NCBI GenBank assembly: GCA_023634235.1
Contig: JAMKCF010000003.1
Span: 13,734,742-13,798,741 of the forward strand
From: Pisaster brevispinus
Lineage: Eukaryota > Echinodermata > Asteroidea > Forcipulatida > Asteriidae
DNA: 64,000 bases
Direction: 5' to 3'
The translations under genes were made by a program, and so were the position numbers. The stretch's first letter is position 1. The number at the start of each line of letters is the position of its first letter. Under the pieces are notes generated by a model. It was not told the origin of the DNA and made no database searches. It saw only the letters and a program-made list of their open reading frames with translations. This document shows positions 50,591 through 62,225 of the stretch, piece by piece.

Positions 50591-51375
50591 ATATTATTTT
50601 GGTGTAGCCATCTTGTTGCCTCCCATTGAAACTAGTGTAACCAAATCGAGGATGGAAGGGCTTTAAGTATATTCATTATTGCTTAATATCCTGCAGAAAA
50701 AAAACCCAAAACCAAAACAAAACAAGATTGCTGTGATGAGTAGGTCTGTAGTTTGGGCTGCAAGTAGTCTTTAATTTTTAAGATAAACAAGAATTTGAAA
50801 AGTCAGCTGGTTTTAACATTTAGTGACAATCACTTTGAGAAATATATCGTCAGCATTTTCATGAAGAGACACTTGAGCCACTGCAGTCAAACTTTGAAGT
50901 TTGGAAAAAAATGCATTGGAATTAAGTTAAACTTTTTTTTTCCCGCAGACTATTTGCCAATTAATTTTAACATTTTATCAACCATGAAAATTGGAAATCT
51001 GTTGTTATTTTAATAATTCAAAATTGTATTAATAAGTAATTTACTCATACTGTTAAATACAATTTTCTCTTCAAGAAAGCTACACAAACAATGTCTGTGT
51101 GCTGTACATCATGTACAAACCATACGAATGTCTCTTCCTGATGCAAAAAGGCCAATCACTCATTTTTGGCACCTTGTCAGCACTATGAACTTTAATGTAA
51201 AAATTGACAAATCAATTGAAAACTCAAAACTGTAACACTCGTGATATTATCCTTGTGCTAAGTAGTGTTACTATGAAACAATGACGTTTTATGACATGAA
51301 ACTGGTTGAAAATAATTAATGATGACATCCTAAATGTGCAGAAACACCGATTTACCCCCCCCCCAAAAAAAAATG
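50591..51375. other. Intergenic, nothing recognised
   Basis: AT-rich sequence with a C run at about 51,355. Pyrimidine-rich acceptor-like sequence occurs near 50,930-50,948 (TTTTTTTTCCCGCAG), but no matching donor-bounded exon was established. Confidence 0.4.
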
Positions 51376-51795
51376 TTTGTGTTTCTAGAAAACTAGATAC
51401 TTTCCTTCCATAAAAAGTTTTAGATGTAAAGAGTTGTTTGAGGTAGAGAAGTTACAACAAGAAGAGCAGAAATGTTTCCAAACCTTAAAATGGCTTTATT
51501 TTTTATGAAAGAGTTAAGTATATTCAGAAAAAGGATTAATGAAAATCAAGAAAAGGTGTCAGGTTTTTTCAACTATTTTCATTATCGATTATTCTACATG
51601 TTGTTTCTAGACAAACTGTTACTTTCCTTCCCCAAGGATAAAAGTTCATCAATCACTGCCAAAAATAATCAAAACAGTTCTTGATGTAACAAGGTTTGTT
51701 TGAAGAAGATAGAAGTTACAAAAACAACAGCAGAGATGTTCGCAAAACTTAAAATGGCATTCTTTTTCTGAAAGAGTTAGTATGCAAAAGCTGTT
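51376..51795. repeat. Direct duplication, two diverged copies about 220 bp apart
   Basis: Segment 51,383-51,530 and segment 51,602-51,785 share TGTTTCTAGA, ACTTTCCTTCC, GAAGTTACAA, CTTAAAATGGC and GAAAGAGTTA in the same order and spacing class. They look like one old local tandem duplication. No coding potential is evident. Confidence 0.65.
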
Positions 51796-52472
51796 CTTGT
51801 TTTCAAACGTATGATTATAGTGACTTTTCAGCTGTAAAGGACAAACTAAGGGCGTGTCCAAATTGGCTATATGGCTATGTCTACATCTGGATTATTGCTG
51901 CATCATCATGCATTGAGGTATAGGACACTCTAAGTAACACCTTTAGTAACAACTGTAGCCGTAGTTGTAGCCGCTAATTCGATATGGCCCTGTTTATCTC
52001 GTCAATACAGCAGGCCTGGAATTACACGGAGGCCTCTGTTGCCTTGGTGTCCATTCAAAAGTTTCCCATTTTTACTTCAAAGACTTTTCCAATGGAAGTG
52101 CCCTATGAAAAATAAAAAGGCCTTTGCCCTCTCAAGGATGAAATTCCAGACTGCTGTAGAGATGTCCAAAACTAAGGCAATCAACTTAAATGTCACAAAA
52201 AGGTTCCTTTTGCTGAGAAGGAATTCTATTCTGCAAGTGTTGCTGTTCAAAATGTATGGAACAATTTTCCTGTACAATTGAGACCCAAAGTGAGACTCTT
52301 GTTTAGTTCCATCATTTCGTTCATTCAATTTAATAAGCAAAAATCTTATGTAAATTCTCCATTATACAAAACCTTATTCATTCAACTGAAAAGTTATTGT
52401 GTTGAGTTTAATTGTTGCGACAGTTTGAGAGTATCATCGTTTACTGAATATTTAGGAATCTGGAGAAAGTGC
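51796..52472. other. Intergenic, short frames only
   Basis: Two overlapping open frames of 80-87 codons (52,039-52,340, opposite strands) have no recognisable motifs and overlap each other. No structure beyond AT-rich sequence is seen. Confidence 0.4.
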
Positions 52473-52651
52473 TCAGTCCCTCATGATGCCATCATCTTGG
52501 TCATGTTCATTGTATCCAATAACATTAATGAATGCTAATTTTCATTATACAAAAAGGAACCAGACTATTTTCTCCTTCCAGCCTCAGTTTGATTACATTG
52601 ATTTGAATGGAAGAAAATAAAGATGGCGGCACCAAGAGGTCTTTAGAGGGT
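52473..52651. mobile_element. MITE family A, copy 1
   Basis: Homologous to 59,781-59,959: both contain CATCTTGGTCATGTTC, CTTCCAGCCTC.GTTTG and AAGATGGC.GCACCA. Terminal inverted repeats are recognisable (ATGCCATCATCTTGG versus AAAGATGGCGGCACCA) but worn. No coding sequence. Confidence 0.65.
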
Positions 52652-53092
52652 TGAAAAGAATATTTTCAGATTCACCCCTGTCCACATGGGTTTTGTATCT
52701 GTTCACCTCACTTGGCAAATATAGGACAATCGTTATTAATTTCATGTCATAATCAGATTAAAATATTAGATTTTTATTCTTTTTTTTAATTCAAAATTCA
52801 CACATGTTTAAGTTAACTATGCAAATATCAAATACACTGTATAAATGTTTTGTTTTATTGAGGTAAAAGATCAAATGCTTTATACTGAGCACAACTCCCT
52901 TGTAGTTTTGGGCAAGGCTCGCTCTTGGAATCGTGGTTAGACTAATTTCTAGTCCAGTTTTCCCAATGGCTTTACACTTTTGCATGTTGTACGTGATGCA
53001 TATTCAGAATTCATAATGACCGTCTGTGATCACCTGTGAAGCTATTTATAGGGAAGTGTGGATCCAAAGCAACCAATGAACATAAGCCTTAC

Positions 53093-53452
53093 TTAAAGGC
53101 AAGGTATACTTTTGGTAATTACTCTACAAGTTAATGACCGTTAAAACTTACTTGGTATAAAGGAGCACTGAAGAGCTGCTGATAGTATAAAACTTTGTGA
53201 GAAATGACTCTCTTTGAAGTAGTGTAGTTTTAGAGAAAGGGGTAATTTTCTCCTAAAAAATGTGAATAAGAGAAAGGCTTGAGGCATGAAGCTTTTCTCA
53301 GGCATCTGAAAGCATACAATTCTGTGCACCAAGGGTGTTTTTTCTTTCATTATTCTTTCTTACGACTTTGATGGCCAATTGCGCCCAAATTTTCACAGGT
53401 TTATTACTTTATGCAGATGTTGGGATATACCAAAAGTGTATCCTGCGTTTAA
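53093..53452. mobile_element. MITE family B, copy 1, TTAA ends
   Basis: About 25-bp terminal inverted repeats (AAGGCAAGGTATACTTTTGG and the complement of CCAAAAGTGTATCCTGCG) are bounded by TTAA on both sides, a target duplication of piggyBac- or Kolobok-type elements. The interior is non-coding. The other copy, at 59,961-60,315, is in inverted orientation. Confidence 0.75.
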
Positions 53453-54900
53453 GTGTTTGTTTTGGATTGGTTAACAAGGTTGACCAATAAGGAATGGTCT
53501 TTCAAATGATGAGGGGCTAAAAGTTTGGCAAGCAAGTTTATCGTCACTTATGTTTGTGAAAACTTTTCAACTCAACGCCCCTACAGTCCACTCGAGTTTG
53601 ACAACACAATAATACAAGGTTGAATGCTGTTGGTGCACTAGCATAGTTATTTCTTGTCACCATGATACATCAAGGACAACATTACTTGTGTATATTAAGG
53701 TTGCTTGTAGAGAATCCAATCATCAGGTTGGCATGAGATAGCAAGCATGGGGCCAATGTACGTTCTCATTTTTCCCACAGGGTTTTTGAGTTTTCGTATC
53801 CGGCTACTATCCCGATTGGTTCTTTACAAGCATGTTGATATACCCTGATAATGAAATATTAATTACTTAACTTACTTTCAAAAGTAATTAAATAAGGTAA
53901 GCAAAAGAGACATCGCGTTTTAATGCTTCCAAACATTTAAATAAAAGAAATTAATTGCTAGATATGTAATTATCAAGGTTTCAAAAAATTAAACTAAATT
54001 ATATTTTAGTGTTTGTTTCTAAATGTTATAAAGGTAATATTTTTGAATTGTCAGCAACAAATTATACAGCATTTTTTGTTGAAAAATTACAGATTTGGTT
54101 TGGGGGGAAAAAACCCCAGGATTTTAGCCTCATTATATCAGCAGGTTAACTTTTTGCAGGTACAGGTAATATTAATCTTAAGTAAGAATTGTTTAGAGAT
54201 TTTATGAACAATAGTGCCTTATGATTTCCAAGAGCTATACTTTTACCTGTACCAAGTTTTTTTGTGCCAACTTGGGAAAATGCAAATGTCTATGATGTTG
54301 CATTAAATTACACCTTTTACTTTATTATTATTATTGGTTTATTCACCCCATTTTGCAGCCTGGAGGCTGAATTGCACAGTGGTTAAAAAAGGTAAAAAAA
54401 ATTAGATATACAGAAGGAAATTAAGAAGTAACTTTGTTGATAAAAACTTTCAAATGCTAAAGAACACGGGCGATGTATATCTTTAAAAAACAGGACACAG
54501 AAACTAGCACAAGCACCAATATACAAACATTATTTAATAAAAGAGAAAAAGAAATCAATATTTTTTTAACTTTATGTAATTTTAGAATCGTCCCTTCTGT
54601 CTCATTTGGGCTAGTGTTTGCTTGGGGACAATTTAAAACAATTTTGTGCAAATAAATCCAGTTTTTTAAGCAGTGGTAAAAATCAAGTTGCTTTTGATAT
54701 GTTGTCAATAATATCAGAGTATTTTTAAGTGTGTTTTAAGCAGTCATGAATAAAAATAAATTGGAAAACAAAGCAGTTTGATCGCTATACTTGTATGTCT
54801 GTCTTAAGGCTTTGAATAACAAGGAAAGTGTTTCATTTTAAATTAAAGTCGTAGTATTCCTTCATCATCTTCTTAAGTACATGGGTCAAAGTGCTAGCTG
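53453..54900. other. Intergenic, mostly unrecognised
   Basis: AT-rich sequence. A (TTA)n tract with TTGGTTTATTCACCCC at 54,319-54,350 resembles the tail of a non-LTR retroposon in minus orientation. Overlapping short frames at 54,457-54,708 are not convincing. Confidence 0.4.
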
Positions 54901-54908
54901 CTTTTGAG

Positions 54909-55063
54909 CAGTGGCGTAACCTTACGTTTTCAATGGGGGAGGGGGGGGGCAAGCGGGGGAAAAGCCATAATTTGTGGGGGTGGCCTGATTAGTGTCTTGA
55001 GTCATTAATTTGTGCATTTTGTTGTCCTTTTTAGGGGGGGTCCTGCCCCTTTTTTTGCCACTG
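54909..55063. mobile_element. Small hAT-type MITE, 155 bp
   Basis: Begins CAGTGGCGTAACC and ends TTTTGCCACTG, flanked by CTTTTGAG (54,901-54,908) and CTTTTAAG (55,064-55,071), which match at 7 of 8 bases. The G-rich interior (near 54,935-54,960) is much shorter than in the copies at 49 and 50 kb. It is probably an internally deleted relative. Confidence 0.75.
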
Positions 55064-55302
55064 CTTTTAAGTGTCCCTGGTTTCATTATACAAGAACAAT
55101 ATTTAAATTGGGGAGATAGGGATAGGATTGCAAACGGTTGTGTTAAAGCTTTGTATTCAGTTTTATAGCGTTTGGACCTGCCAATAAATTAATGGATGCA
55201 TCAATGATCAGCAGAAGGATTGCAACTGTAAACCCCCTCATGAACAGTTAGGATAATCATGGAGGAAGGAAATTGCCTTCTTCCATTGGATAATTGAGAA
55301 AA

Positions 55303-55480
55303 GTGTATGTAGCGTTATTTCATTAGTAAACTGACTCAAGTCTAATGTTTATCTTCCCATCATGCATCACCTTATAACATGGCTGCTCACGTGTGTAAAG
55401 TTACTCTGCTCGTATCAATCTGAATAAAGCTCAACTAGCCTCTACTTGATGAAGTTGTCAACCTTCTGTATGGTGTCAGT
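55303..55480 (+). mobile_element. Possible LTR 3' part and primer-binding region of a Ty3/gypsy element
   Basis: An AATAAAGC signal (55,422) is followed by a short stretch and then TGGTGTCAG, which lies where a primer-binding site would be ahead of the gag remnant at 55,509. The left LTR border was not fixed and no second LTR was identified, so this is positional inference. Confidence 0.4.
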
Positions 55481-55508
55481 AAGTACTGGAACTGTTTCTT
55501 AATGTATC

Positions 55509-55875
55509 ATGGCTACTTTTTGCACTATTGGAGAATTTTTTCGAGAAGAAAGAGACATGGCAAATGCACACCGATCGTCTTGGTGAATATTTCACGGCGA
55601 ACAATACAATAACAATGTCACTGACGCACACGCCAACGGGCCATATATGGGCCTACTTAACTCTTAGTCTTGCATGTATATAAGCTGATCAGTGATCTTC
55701 TTGCCCCAAAGGAAACCCAACAAGGCTACATACAAAGAGCTAGTGGATAGAATACAAAAGCATTTTAAGCCTACAAAGTCTAGCATCAATCATCGCTCGT
55801 TTTCCAGTTCAACAGCCTATACCGACGGTCTGGCGAATCAATTGCTGAACATTTAGCACAGCACTGTGTGCACTA
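55509..55875 (+). pseudogene. Ty3/gypsy gag remnant
   Basis: Across several frames, peptides typical of K02A2.6-like gypsy Gag appear in order: MATFCTIGEFFREE, RLGEYFTANN, YKLISDLLAPK, TYKELVDRIQKHFKPTKSS and RRSGESIAEHLAQHC. Frameshifts and stops separate them and some internal sequence is missing, so no protein can be made. The remnant stops where the zinc-knuckle region would begin. That region appears, in opposite orientation, at 59.1 kb. Confidence 0.7.
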
Positions 55876-55891
55876 GCCCAACTTGTTGTGT

Positions 55892-55930
55892 GTGTGGCCA
55901 AGGAACAGGAAACCTGAATCCTTGGCCACA
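55892..55930. repeat. Perfect 13-bp inverted repeat hairpin
   Basis: GTGTGGCCAAGGA and its exact complement TCCTTGGCCACAC are separated by about 13 nt. It lies directly after the gag remnant. A perfect 16-bp palindrome, GGTGGTTTAAACCACC, follows at about 55,975-55,990. Confidence 0.8.
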
Positions 55931-55990
55931 CGTCCAGACCCAGAAAATTAAAGGCCAATCCCTACGGGCGGGTCGGTGGTTTAAACCACC

Positions 55991-56630
55991 TCAATGTGTT
56001 CACTTACCTCTAGTCTTAGCTTGACCTGGGTGTTTTGGGTGATTAAATAAATAAACATTTTAAAAGATATTTCAATTCAAAATTTTCAACTTTCCAAATT
56101 ACTTTTCGCGACATGTACTGAGTGCGGCCATTTTGAAATGATCCCAATCATGCCAATCAGGCCACTACGTCATCGGCTGGCCGAGCTGTGGGTGGGCCGG
56201 GCACCTGCGGAGCGAGAGTGCGAACACAATTCAACTGCCATTTCATGTGAATATATATTCAAGCTATATAGCTTGAAGACACTGTACCGGTTTTTTAAGG
56301 GCGCTACATGTCACACTAAACACACGCAGTCCAGTGCACAGCCAGCCCATCGCCATAAGCGAGGTACACAAACCATCTGGTAAGTAAATTTTCTGTCTGT
56401 CGCGGAATTATATTGAAACGGGTTTAAACCTAAATTTGTATATTTAAGCAGTATCCCTACGGAACTGTGTTTGTCTTGGTGCCTGAGTATTAAAAGAAAT
56501 ACATCGACTAGCAATGTTGCAAAAAAAGAAAGAAGACACAAGACGCAGAGTGAAAGGGGCGTAGTACGTGTGCCAATCGACACACAGGTGAACTTGTACA
56601 GTACTACCACAGTACAAGGTTTTCATAATG
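55991..56630. other. Unassigned, between gypsy fragments
   Basis: More GC-rich than its surroundings around 56,150-56,220 (GGCTGGCCGAGCTGTGGG). Several overlapping frames of 64-100 codons on both strands carry no recognised motif. It may contain degraded LTR or untranslated sequence of the minus-strand gypsy copy. Confidence 0.35.
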
Positions 56631-56637
56631 AGACGTA

Positions 56638-56684
56638 TTGGAGCCGGAAGTGCAATGTAGAGTAATGCACTTTCCGGCTCCAAG
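56638..56684. repeat. Inverted repeat with ETS-like core
   Basis: TTGGAGCCGGAAGTGCA faces TGCACTTTCCGGCTCCAA across about 11 nt, with a single-base bulge. The arms include a CCGGAAGT ETS-type site. It may be a terminal or LTR-internal hairpin of a mobile element. Confidence 0.75.
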
Positions 56685-56969
56685 CCCGTCAAACTCAATG
56701 CATGTAACGCCCCAAAAAATCTTGTTAAAAAACACAAAAAAAACAATCAGTATTAATATAGCTGTTTGTTATGTTTTTGTTTAAGCAAATCAAATTTGAC
56801 ACTCAAAAATATGCATGTAGTGTTTACATCAGTGAAATTTCGTATAACTAAATTTGCTATAAAAACTTAACACTTTTGAAATCTAACCAACATGAACATG
56901 ATATTCTTATTTGTTTTTTAAATATTTATTTATTTTGTTTTACAAATCCAGTCGTTTGGCTGGATTTCT

Positions 56970-59130
56970 AACTGACTCTTTGGGGATAACGGCTCACTTG
57001 AGTAGAACTTCCAGAACTACCTGGACTGCTCTCAGCAGCTTCGTTACTGTGCTTTTGGTCAAGTGACTGTGGGTTTTCTCAACATGAGACAGAATTTTGT
57101 TATTGATTTGTGACCTTCTCCTTTTCATACTGCTCTGGAATTGGTGGGTTTAAAGGAACACCAACTGGATTACTTGTTTCAGGCATGATTGGATCTGGCA
57201 CAACCATTTGACTTTCTTCTTGGGATGATAACATGATCAATATGTCTCAGATCTTCATCCTGTATATAATTTGGCCAACCGTTTGCTACAAACTCATGTA
57301 CTCTAGCTAACACTGGATCTTTCAGTGTAGCTCTGCTAATGTCACTAGCAGTGACTGGTAACTCCTCCAAGTATGAGAAATATTTTACTTCCTCATGAGT
57401 GTTATGATCCACCTTTCTACAGTTCTAGGTAGCCTAGATAACGCATCAGCGTTTCCGTGACCCCCTGATCTTTTGAACTCTATGTCATAGGTGTAGGCAG
57501 ATAATATGATTGCCCAACGTTGCATGCGTGCAGCAGCTAAAGTTGGAATAGCTGACTCGGGACTAAAAATCGTGGTCAATGGTTTGTGATCAGTTATCAA
57601 CGTAAACTTACGACCAATGAGATATTTGTGGAATTTCTTAACTCCATAAGTGACAATGCTTCACGCTCTATTTGGGCATAGTTTCGTTTGCTTGCTGACA
57701 AAGTGCGCGATGCAAATGCAACTGGCCTTTCTTGGCCATCTGGTATGACATGAGAAATCACAGCTCCGATACCATACGCTGAAGCATCACATGCCAATCA
57801 GAGTTCACGGTTCACATCATAGTGTACCAACAACGTACTTCCCATTAAGTGGGATTTACTAGCCTTGTATGCTTTTTCGCAATTTTCTGTCCATTTCCAT
57901 GGAACATCTTTCCGCAGCAGCTCATTTAGAGGGTGAAGTACTGTTGAAGCATTAGGAATAAATTTCCCATAATAATTCAAAAGCCCTAGGTAAGACCTAA
58001 GCTCTGTTACATTTGTTGGACTAGGTGCGTCCTTGATTGCTTCAAGCTTTTCAGTAGTAGGGTGATTACCCTCGGCATCCACTACATGGCCTAGATACTC
58101 TACAGAACTTTTACCCCACTCACATTTTTGGCTCTTAACCTGCACATTATACCTTTCCAAACGCTTGAGGACTTCGTTCAAAATTGTGCTAAGGCTCTGT
58201 TCGGAAGGTGCAGAGATGAGTATGTCATCCAAATAACAACAAACCCCTTCTATACCCTGTAAGATTTGATCCATTACTCCGTGGAAAATACCAGGAGCCG
58301 TAGACACACCGAAAGGCAACCTGTTGTATTCAAACAGCCCTTTGTGTGTATTTATGGTTAAATACTTCCTTGACTCGGCTTCCAACTCGAGTTGTAAGTA
58401 GAGTGTGAGAGGTAAATTTTTCGAAAAAACTTTCCCCCCTTGGTATCCTCTGCAACAAAAATATGGGTAGCAAATTCTTTTATAACACCACCCTTATCAC
58501 TGAAAACAGTTTTATACTGTTCCTTTATCCCTGTAATGTCCTTGGCTGGTGTACCTTGTGTTCCAGTGACTGGTGCTGAGTAAGCTGTCCGTTGAACCTT
58601 GAATATGCGCTTCCAATCTATCTGCATCTTTGCCAACCAGTCTCGTCCAAACAAAGCTGGCTTGTCCCCCACCACAACGTATAGAGGCAAGGTGTGGGAC
58701 TGGTTCTCGTTCTTGACAGGCAGTGTCAATTTTCCGAGTACTTGAATTGGTTCTCCACCATACGTTTTCAGTTTCACCCCTGCATTCTCTAATGGCCATG
58801 ATGACAGCTGAGTGCGATATGTCTTTTCCGAGACAATTGATACAGCGGCTCCCGTGTCTAACTCCATCTGCACTGGAGAACCTGCCAAGTCCACCATTAA
58901 CATAATGCCTTGTTTTGGTGAGCACACTGAGCCGATTGTGTAGACCACATAATTTTCATCATCTGATGAACCGCCACCATCTTCAATCATCTGCTTCACA
59001 GATTTACGAAAGCTCCCCTTGGATGGGTTGGTTTTTTTCTTCCTGCAAGCTTTCGCTATGTGCCCTACATTTTGACAGTAGTAGCATGAGCATGAGCTCA
59101 TGGGCCGGGCACCACTGTATACAGAATTAA
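56970..59130 (-). pseudogene. Ty3/gypsy pol pseudogene (zinc knuckle, protease, RT, RNase H, integrase ends)
   Basis: Reading on the minus strand from 59,130: a zinc knuckle CYYCQNVGHIAKAC, then a retropepsin-like domain with ELDTGAAVSIVS, then GRDWLAK (frame 59,101-58,358). The reverse transcriptase has lost its N-terminal part by internal deletion, then shifts frame near 58,390 and continues to CYLDDILIS (frame 58,385-57,798), ending at an in-frame stop. RNase H follows ([13 protein letters not shown], 57,797-57,597), with another shift before ITDHKPLTTIF and NADALSRLP (57,600-57,385) and one more before the pre-integrase segment (57,412-57,179). The integrase core is absent; a RYPQR-type C-terminal tail reaches about 56,970. 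At least three frameshifts, one stop and two deletions make it inactive. Confidence 0.85.
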
Positions 59131-59181
59131 AGAGGAAGGTCCAAGGAACACACCCATGGTCATCTTGACCCGGCCCATGAG
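59097..59181. repeat. 85-bp segment with perfect 13-bp inverted termini
   Basis: CTCATGGGCCGGG (59,097-59,109) and CCCGGCCCATGAG (59,169-59,181) are exact complements. The segment sits at the 5' end of the surviving pol frame and may mark the breakpoint or a small insertion there. Confidence 0.7.
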
Positions 59182-59780
59182 GTTTTAATATTTTTTATAG
59201 ATTTTTGAAAATTTAACATTTTGACGAGCGAACATCCTACCGTACATTACTGCACTTAATCAATGCATATTTGCTTCAAATTAATATTTTTAATAAATTT
59301 TTTCGTGAAAAATGTTACATTAACTGTTATAAATATTAATCTGTGCGTACCAATTAGAAATCCTTCTTATGAAATATTCGTACAAATTAGTAAAATTTTC
59401 GTACAATAGTAACCCGTAATTTCGATTAAAGATGGGCTATCATTTTGTTTTGTCAGTGTAGTGCTTATTAATTCAATAAAGGGAAAATTATCGACGTACA
59501 AACATACACAAAAAGTAACATGTGAATACAGTGTCTACGGTCCTGTCATTGAGAAAGTACCGTAGGCAAATGAATATCAACGGCTAAGTTGGAGTACTAA
59601 ATTAAATCAGAGGGATGACTTCAAGCCCTCCCACAAAAAATTTCAATTGTTATTGCTACAACAAGGGTAGGAGTTTCACGGTTACATTGGTACACTCTTT
59701 TTAATTGTATTCACGTTTTTATCTGTTTTTTTCTGTCTTTGCTCTCCTTTCAGCCCGTTTTATGAGCCGGTCTGTGTCTA
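59182..59780. other. Intergenic, nothing recognised
   Basis: AT-rich sequence where the 5' half of the minus-strand gypsy copy (LTR and gag) would be expected. No gag-like peptide or LTR was recognised here. Confidence 0.45.
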
Positions 59781-59959
59781 ATAGACCTTTATCATGCTGC
59801 CGCCATCTTGGTCATGTTCCCTGTATCCAGTAACAGTATTGGATGCTAATATTCACTGTACAAAAAAGGTACCAGATTATTTTTCCTTCCAGCCTCGGTT
59901 TGGTTACATTGAGCTGAATAGGAGAAAATCAAGATGGCCGCACCATGATATAGGTCTAT
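59781..59959. mobile_element. MITE family A, copy 2
   Basis: Terminal inverted repeats of about 30 bp: ATAGACCTTTATCATGCTGC... on the left, complement of ...CACCATGATATAGGTCTAT on the right, about four mismatches. The interior is homologous to 52,473-52,651. The TA-rich borders would suit a Tc1/mariner-type element, but the duplication is unclear. Confidence 0.7.
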
Positions 59960-59960
59960 A

Positions 59961-60315
59961 CAAAAGCAGCGCATACTTTTGGTAATATTGTCCATCCTCA
60001 CTTGGTGTATCCCAACATTGACAAAAATAAACCTGAAAAAAATTAGGCGCAATTGGTCATCGAAGTTGCAAGAAAATAATGAAAGAAAAAACCTCTTGTT
60101 GTCTGGTTGTGTGTGGTTTCAGATGCCTGGGAAAAGCTTAATGCCTGAAGCCCTTTTCAAATTCAATGTTTTTATTGAAAAAATACCTCTTTCTCTAGGC
60201 AATATTATTTCACTAAAGGGCTCATTTCTAATAATGTTTTATGACATCAACAGCTCTCCAGCTCGTTAAATGGTCATTAACTTGTGACGATACCAAAAGT
60301 ACACCCTGCCTTTAA
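59961..60315. mobile_element. MITE family B, copy 2, inverted relative to copy 1
   Basis: Complementary to 53,093-53,452 over most of its length: TTGGTGTATCCCAACAT, GCGCAATTGGTCATCGAAG and AATAATGAAAGAAAAAACC mirror the first copy. The right end keeps TTAA (60,312-60,315) with CCTGCC; the left end has lost the TTAA. It lies one base from MITE A copy 2. Confidence 0.7.
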
Positions 60316-61857
60316 GACATTGTATTGTTCATAGCCATCAACTAGTGTTTTTTAAACATCAGTCATTAACTTTACAATTATCAACAATTATTGGTTTCCC
60401 GTTTGCAATGGAATTGCGTAAGTTACCCCAGAGGTAAATTTCATCCCAGTCCACCTGCTAAACTTGCTACAGAGAGCCTGATTTCAATCTGGCTTGTTTT
60501 GGCTCAAACGAGTTTAATTCAGGCTCTGTTGTTGTTCACTTTACATCAAGAAGTACTATTGTATAAGTTTATTAAAGTATACGTCACAAGTTGGTTTGCA
60601 CTTGATTACCAGATAACTGTTTTCCCATGTGTTGATGTATGGTAGCCCTAAAGGGAAACTGATGGACATAAACTATCAGATCGAAACATTTGAAACATTA
60701 CAAAATATTTGCGTTGTTTCAAATATCTTTGCAAATATTTATCTTTTTTCAGTTATTTGTGATATCAAATTGTTGTCAAATACGTGTCTCTATCACATAT
60801 TTTGCATTATTTGCACTCCACCATTTTCAAGAAACTGACTACGGTCTTTTCTAACTCTTATTGTTGTTTGAGGTCATTTCGTTCATTTGATTAACACATG
60901 GATGGTTAAGATACCGTACGTTGTACACAAACTTTAAAGACAAAACTGTCAAGTAATTTATCTCGCCTTCTACAAAGTTAGTTTTCCTAACCCTCGGCCA
61001 ATGTACTCCTGCATCGTTTATGGTAATCAGCTTGTGAGACTTTCCTTGATGTAGATGAGATAACCAATCGATTCATCGGTCCTGAGAGTTGGTGATGAGT
61101 GTCGGTCGTACAGGTCATTCCTTAAGCCATCAAAGCAGACCCATTGCATATTAACTTTGAAACAACAAGTGAAATGCTAACTACTTTGAACTGTCATTGC
61201 CTTTAGAAGATACCTAAAACAACAAAAATAAACAAAGAGCAAAATAAAAATAGCGTTAAGTTATTTAGAAGAAAGGAATTTAAAAAAACCATTACTCCTA
61301 TTTGGAAGAACGTCCCTGTTGTGTACCATTTTACAAAGTTAAAGTAATGTTTTTTATTGGTATTACAGTATGTAATCAAGTAATCTGGTTTACCTCTGTC
61401 TTTGCACTGTGATGGTGTATTGGTGCATCATTGTCACATGTTTCTTGTGCTTTACACTGTAGAACGTTGGACTGATGAGCAAAAGGGGCGGAGTTCCATT
61501 AGTGAATTTCCTATTACTCCAATGCCTCCGTCCTTTGCATAAACTGCATTAAAATAAAACATTTTTCAATGAGATGCAATGTCGTCATAGTTGTGTTATT
61601 CAATTGTTTTCTCTTCCTCCATTACATGCTTGCCGTGACAAGTGATCGTGGTCATGAAACATATTGGAAAGGAAGTTTTGTTAAGTAAGACTTTGCTTCA
61701 GTCCAGTTAAAAAGAAAAAGACGACCTACCGACGAGGACGTAAAAAGGAGAAGTGAGAAAAAATTACTAAGACCAAAAAAGTTATCTGTAACAATTGAAA
61801 AGTAAAAAAAAATGTTGATGTTATTATGCATAACTTTAAATTTTTAAAAATAATCCA
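60316..61857. other. Intergenic, nothing recognised
   Basis: AT-rich sequence with only short, motif-less frames (60,391-60,838). No tandem repeat, TIR pair or RNA gene was noticed. Confidence 0.4.
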
Positions 61858-61977
61858 TTATGCCGACCTTTCTTCGTCACCGGGAAAGGTGGCTGCGCAT
61901 GGACTGATGTATGGGGCGAGCCAGTAATTCAAAGCATCTTGGAGACTGCCAATGTTTGCATCTGTTGGACATCTGAA
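61858..61977 (-). CDS. Possible last coding exon of an unidentified minus-strand gene
   Basis: A pyrimidine-rich acceptor (TTACTTTTCAG, AG ending about 61,978) opens a frame of about 38 codons that includes SLQDALNYWLAPYISPCA and ends at a stop at 61,858. The frame continues upstream through the acceptor to 62,103, so it could also be unspliced. No family is recognised. It may belong to the transposon whose plus-strand gene starts nearby. Confidence 0.3.
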   Translation of the reverse strand, partial: FRCPTDANIGSLQDALNYWLAPYISPCAATFPGDEERSA

Positions 61978-62099
61978 AAGTAACGACGTGAAGGATGGAA
62001 AAATGTTATGACCCATCTTGTTTCTGTGTCCTATGTTTTTCACTGTTTCAATTAAAAACTTATTAAAAAATAACGTTCCACATGCCTTAGGTCTAATAG

Positions 62100-62225
62100 A
62101 CACAATCGGCGACTCCGAGCAGCGGTGGTCACGTGACGTATAGTGGGTACAGAATCATAACAAACCATAGCTGAACGGCAAGTCTTTTTCTACCTTCATG
62201 GTATGACCCTTCTTCCATCGGCAAG
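62100..62225 (+). promoter_or_regulatory. Promoter and 5' non-coding exon of the THAP transposase gene
   Basis: A GGTCACGTGACGTA block at 62,127-62,140 combines an E-box palindrome with a CRE-like core. Downstream, GGCAAG|GTAAGG at 62,225|62,226 is a good donor that pairs with CACTTTTTCAG at 62,642, 42 nt before the ATG. The leader exon is inferred. Confidence 0.45.

Noticed and set aside
56138..56746. Overlapping frames of 64-100 codons on both strands
   Set aside because: They overlap, have no recognisable motif and lie between transposon fragments.
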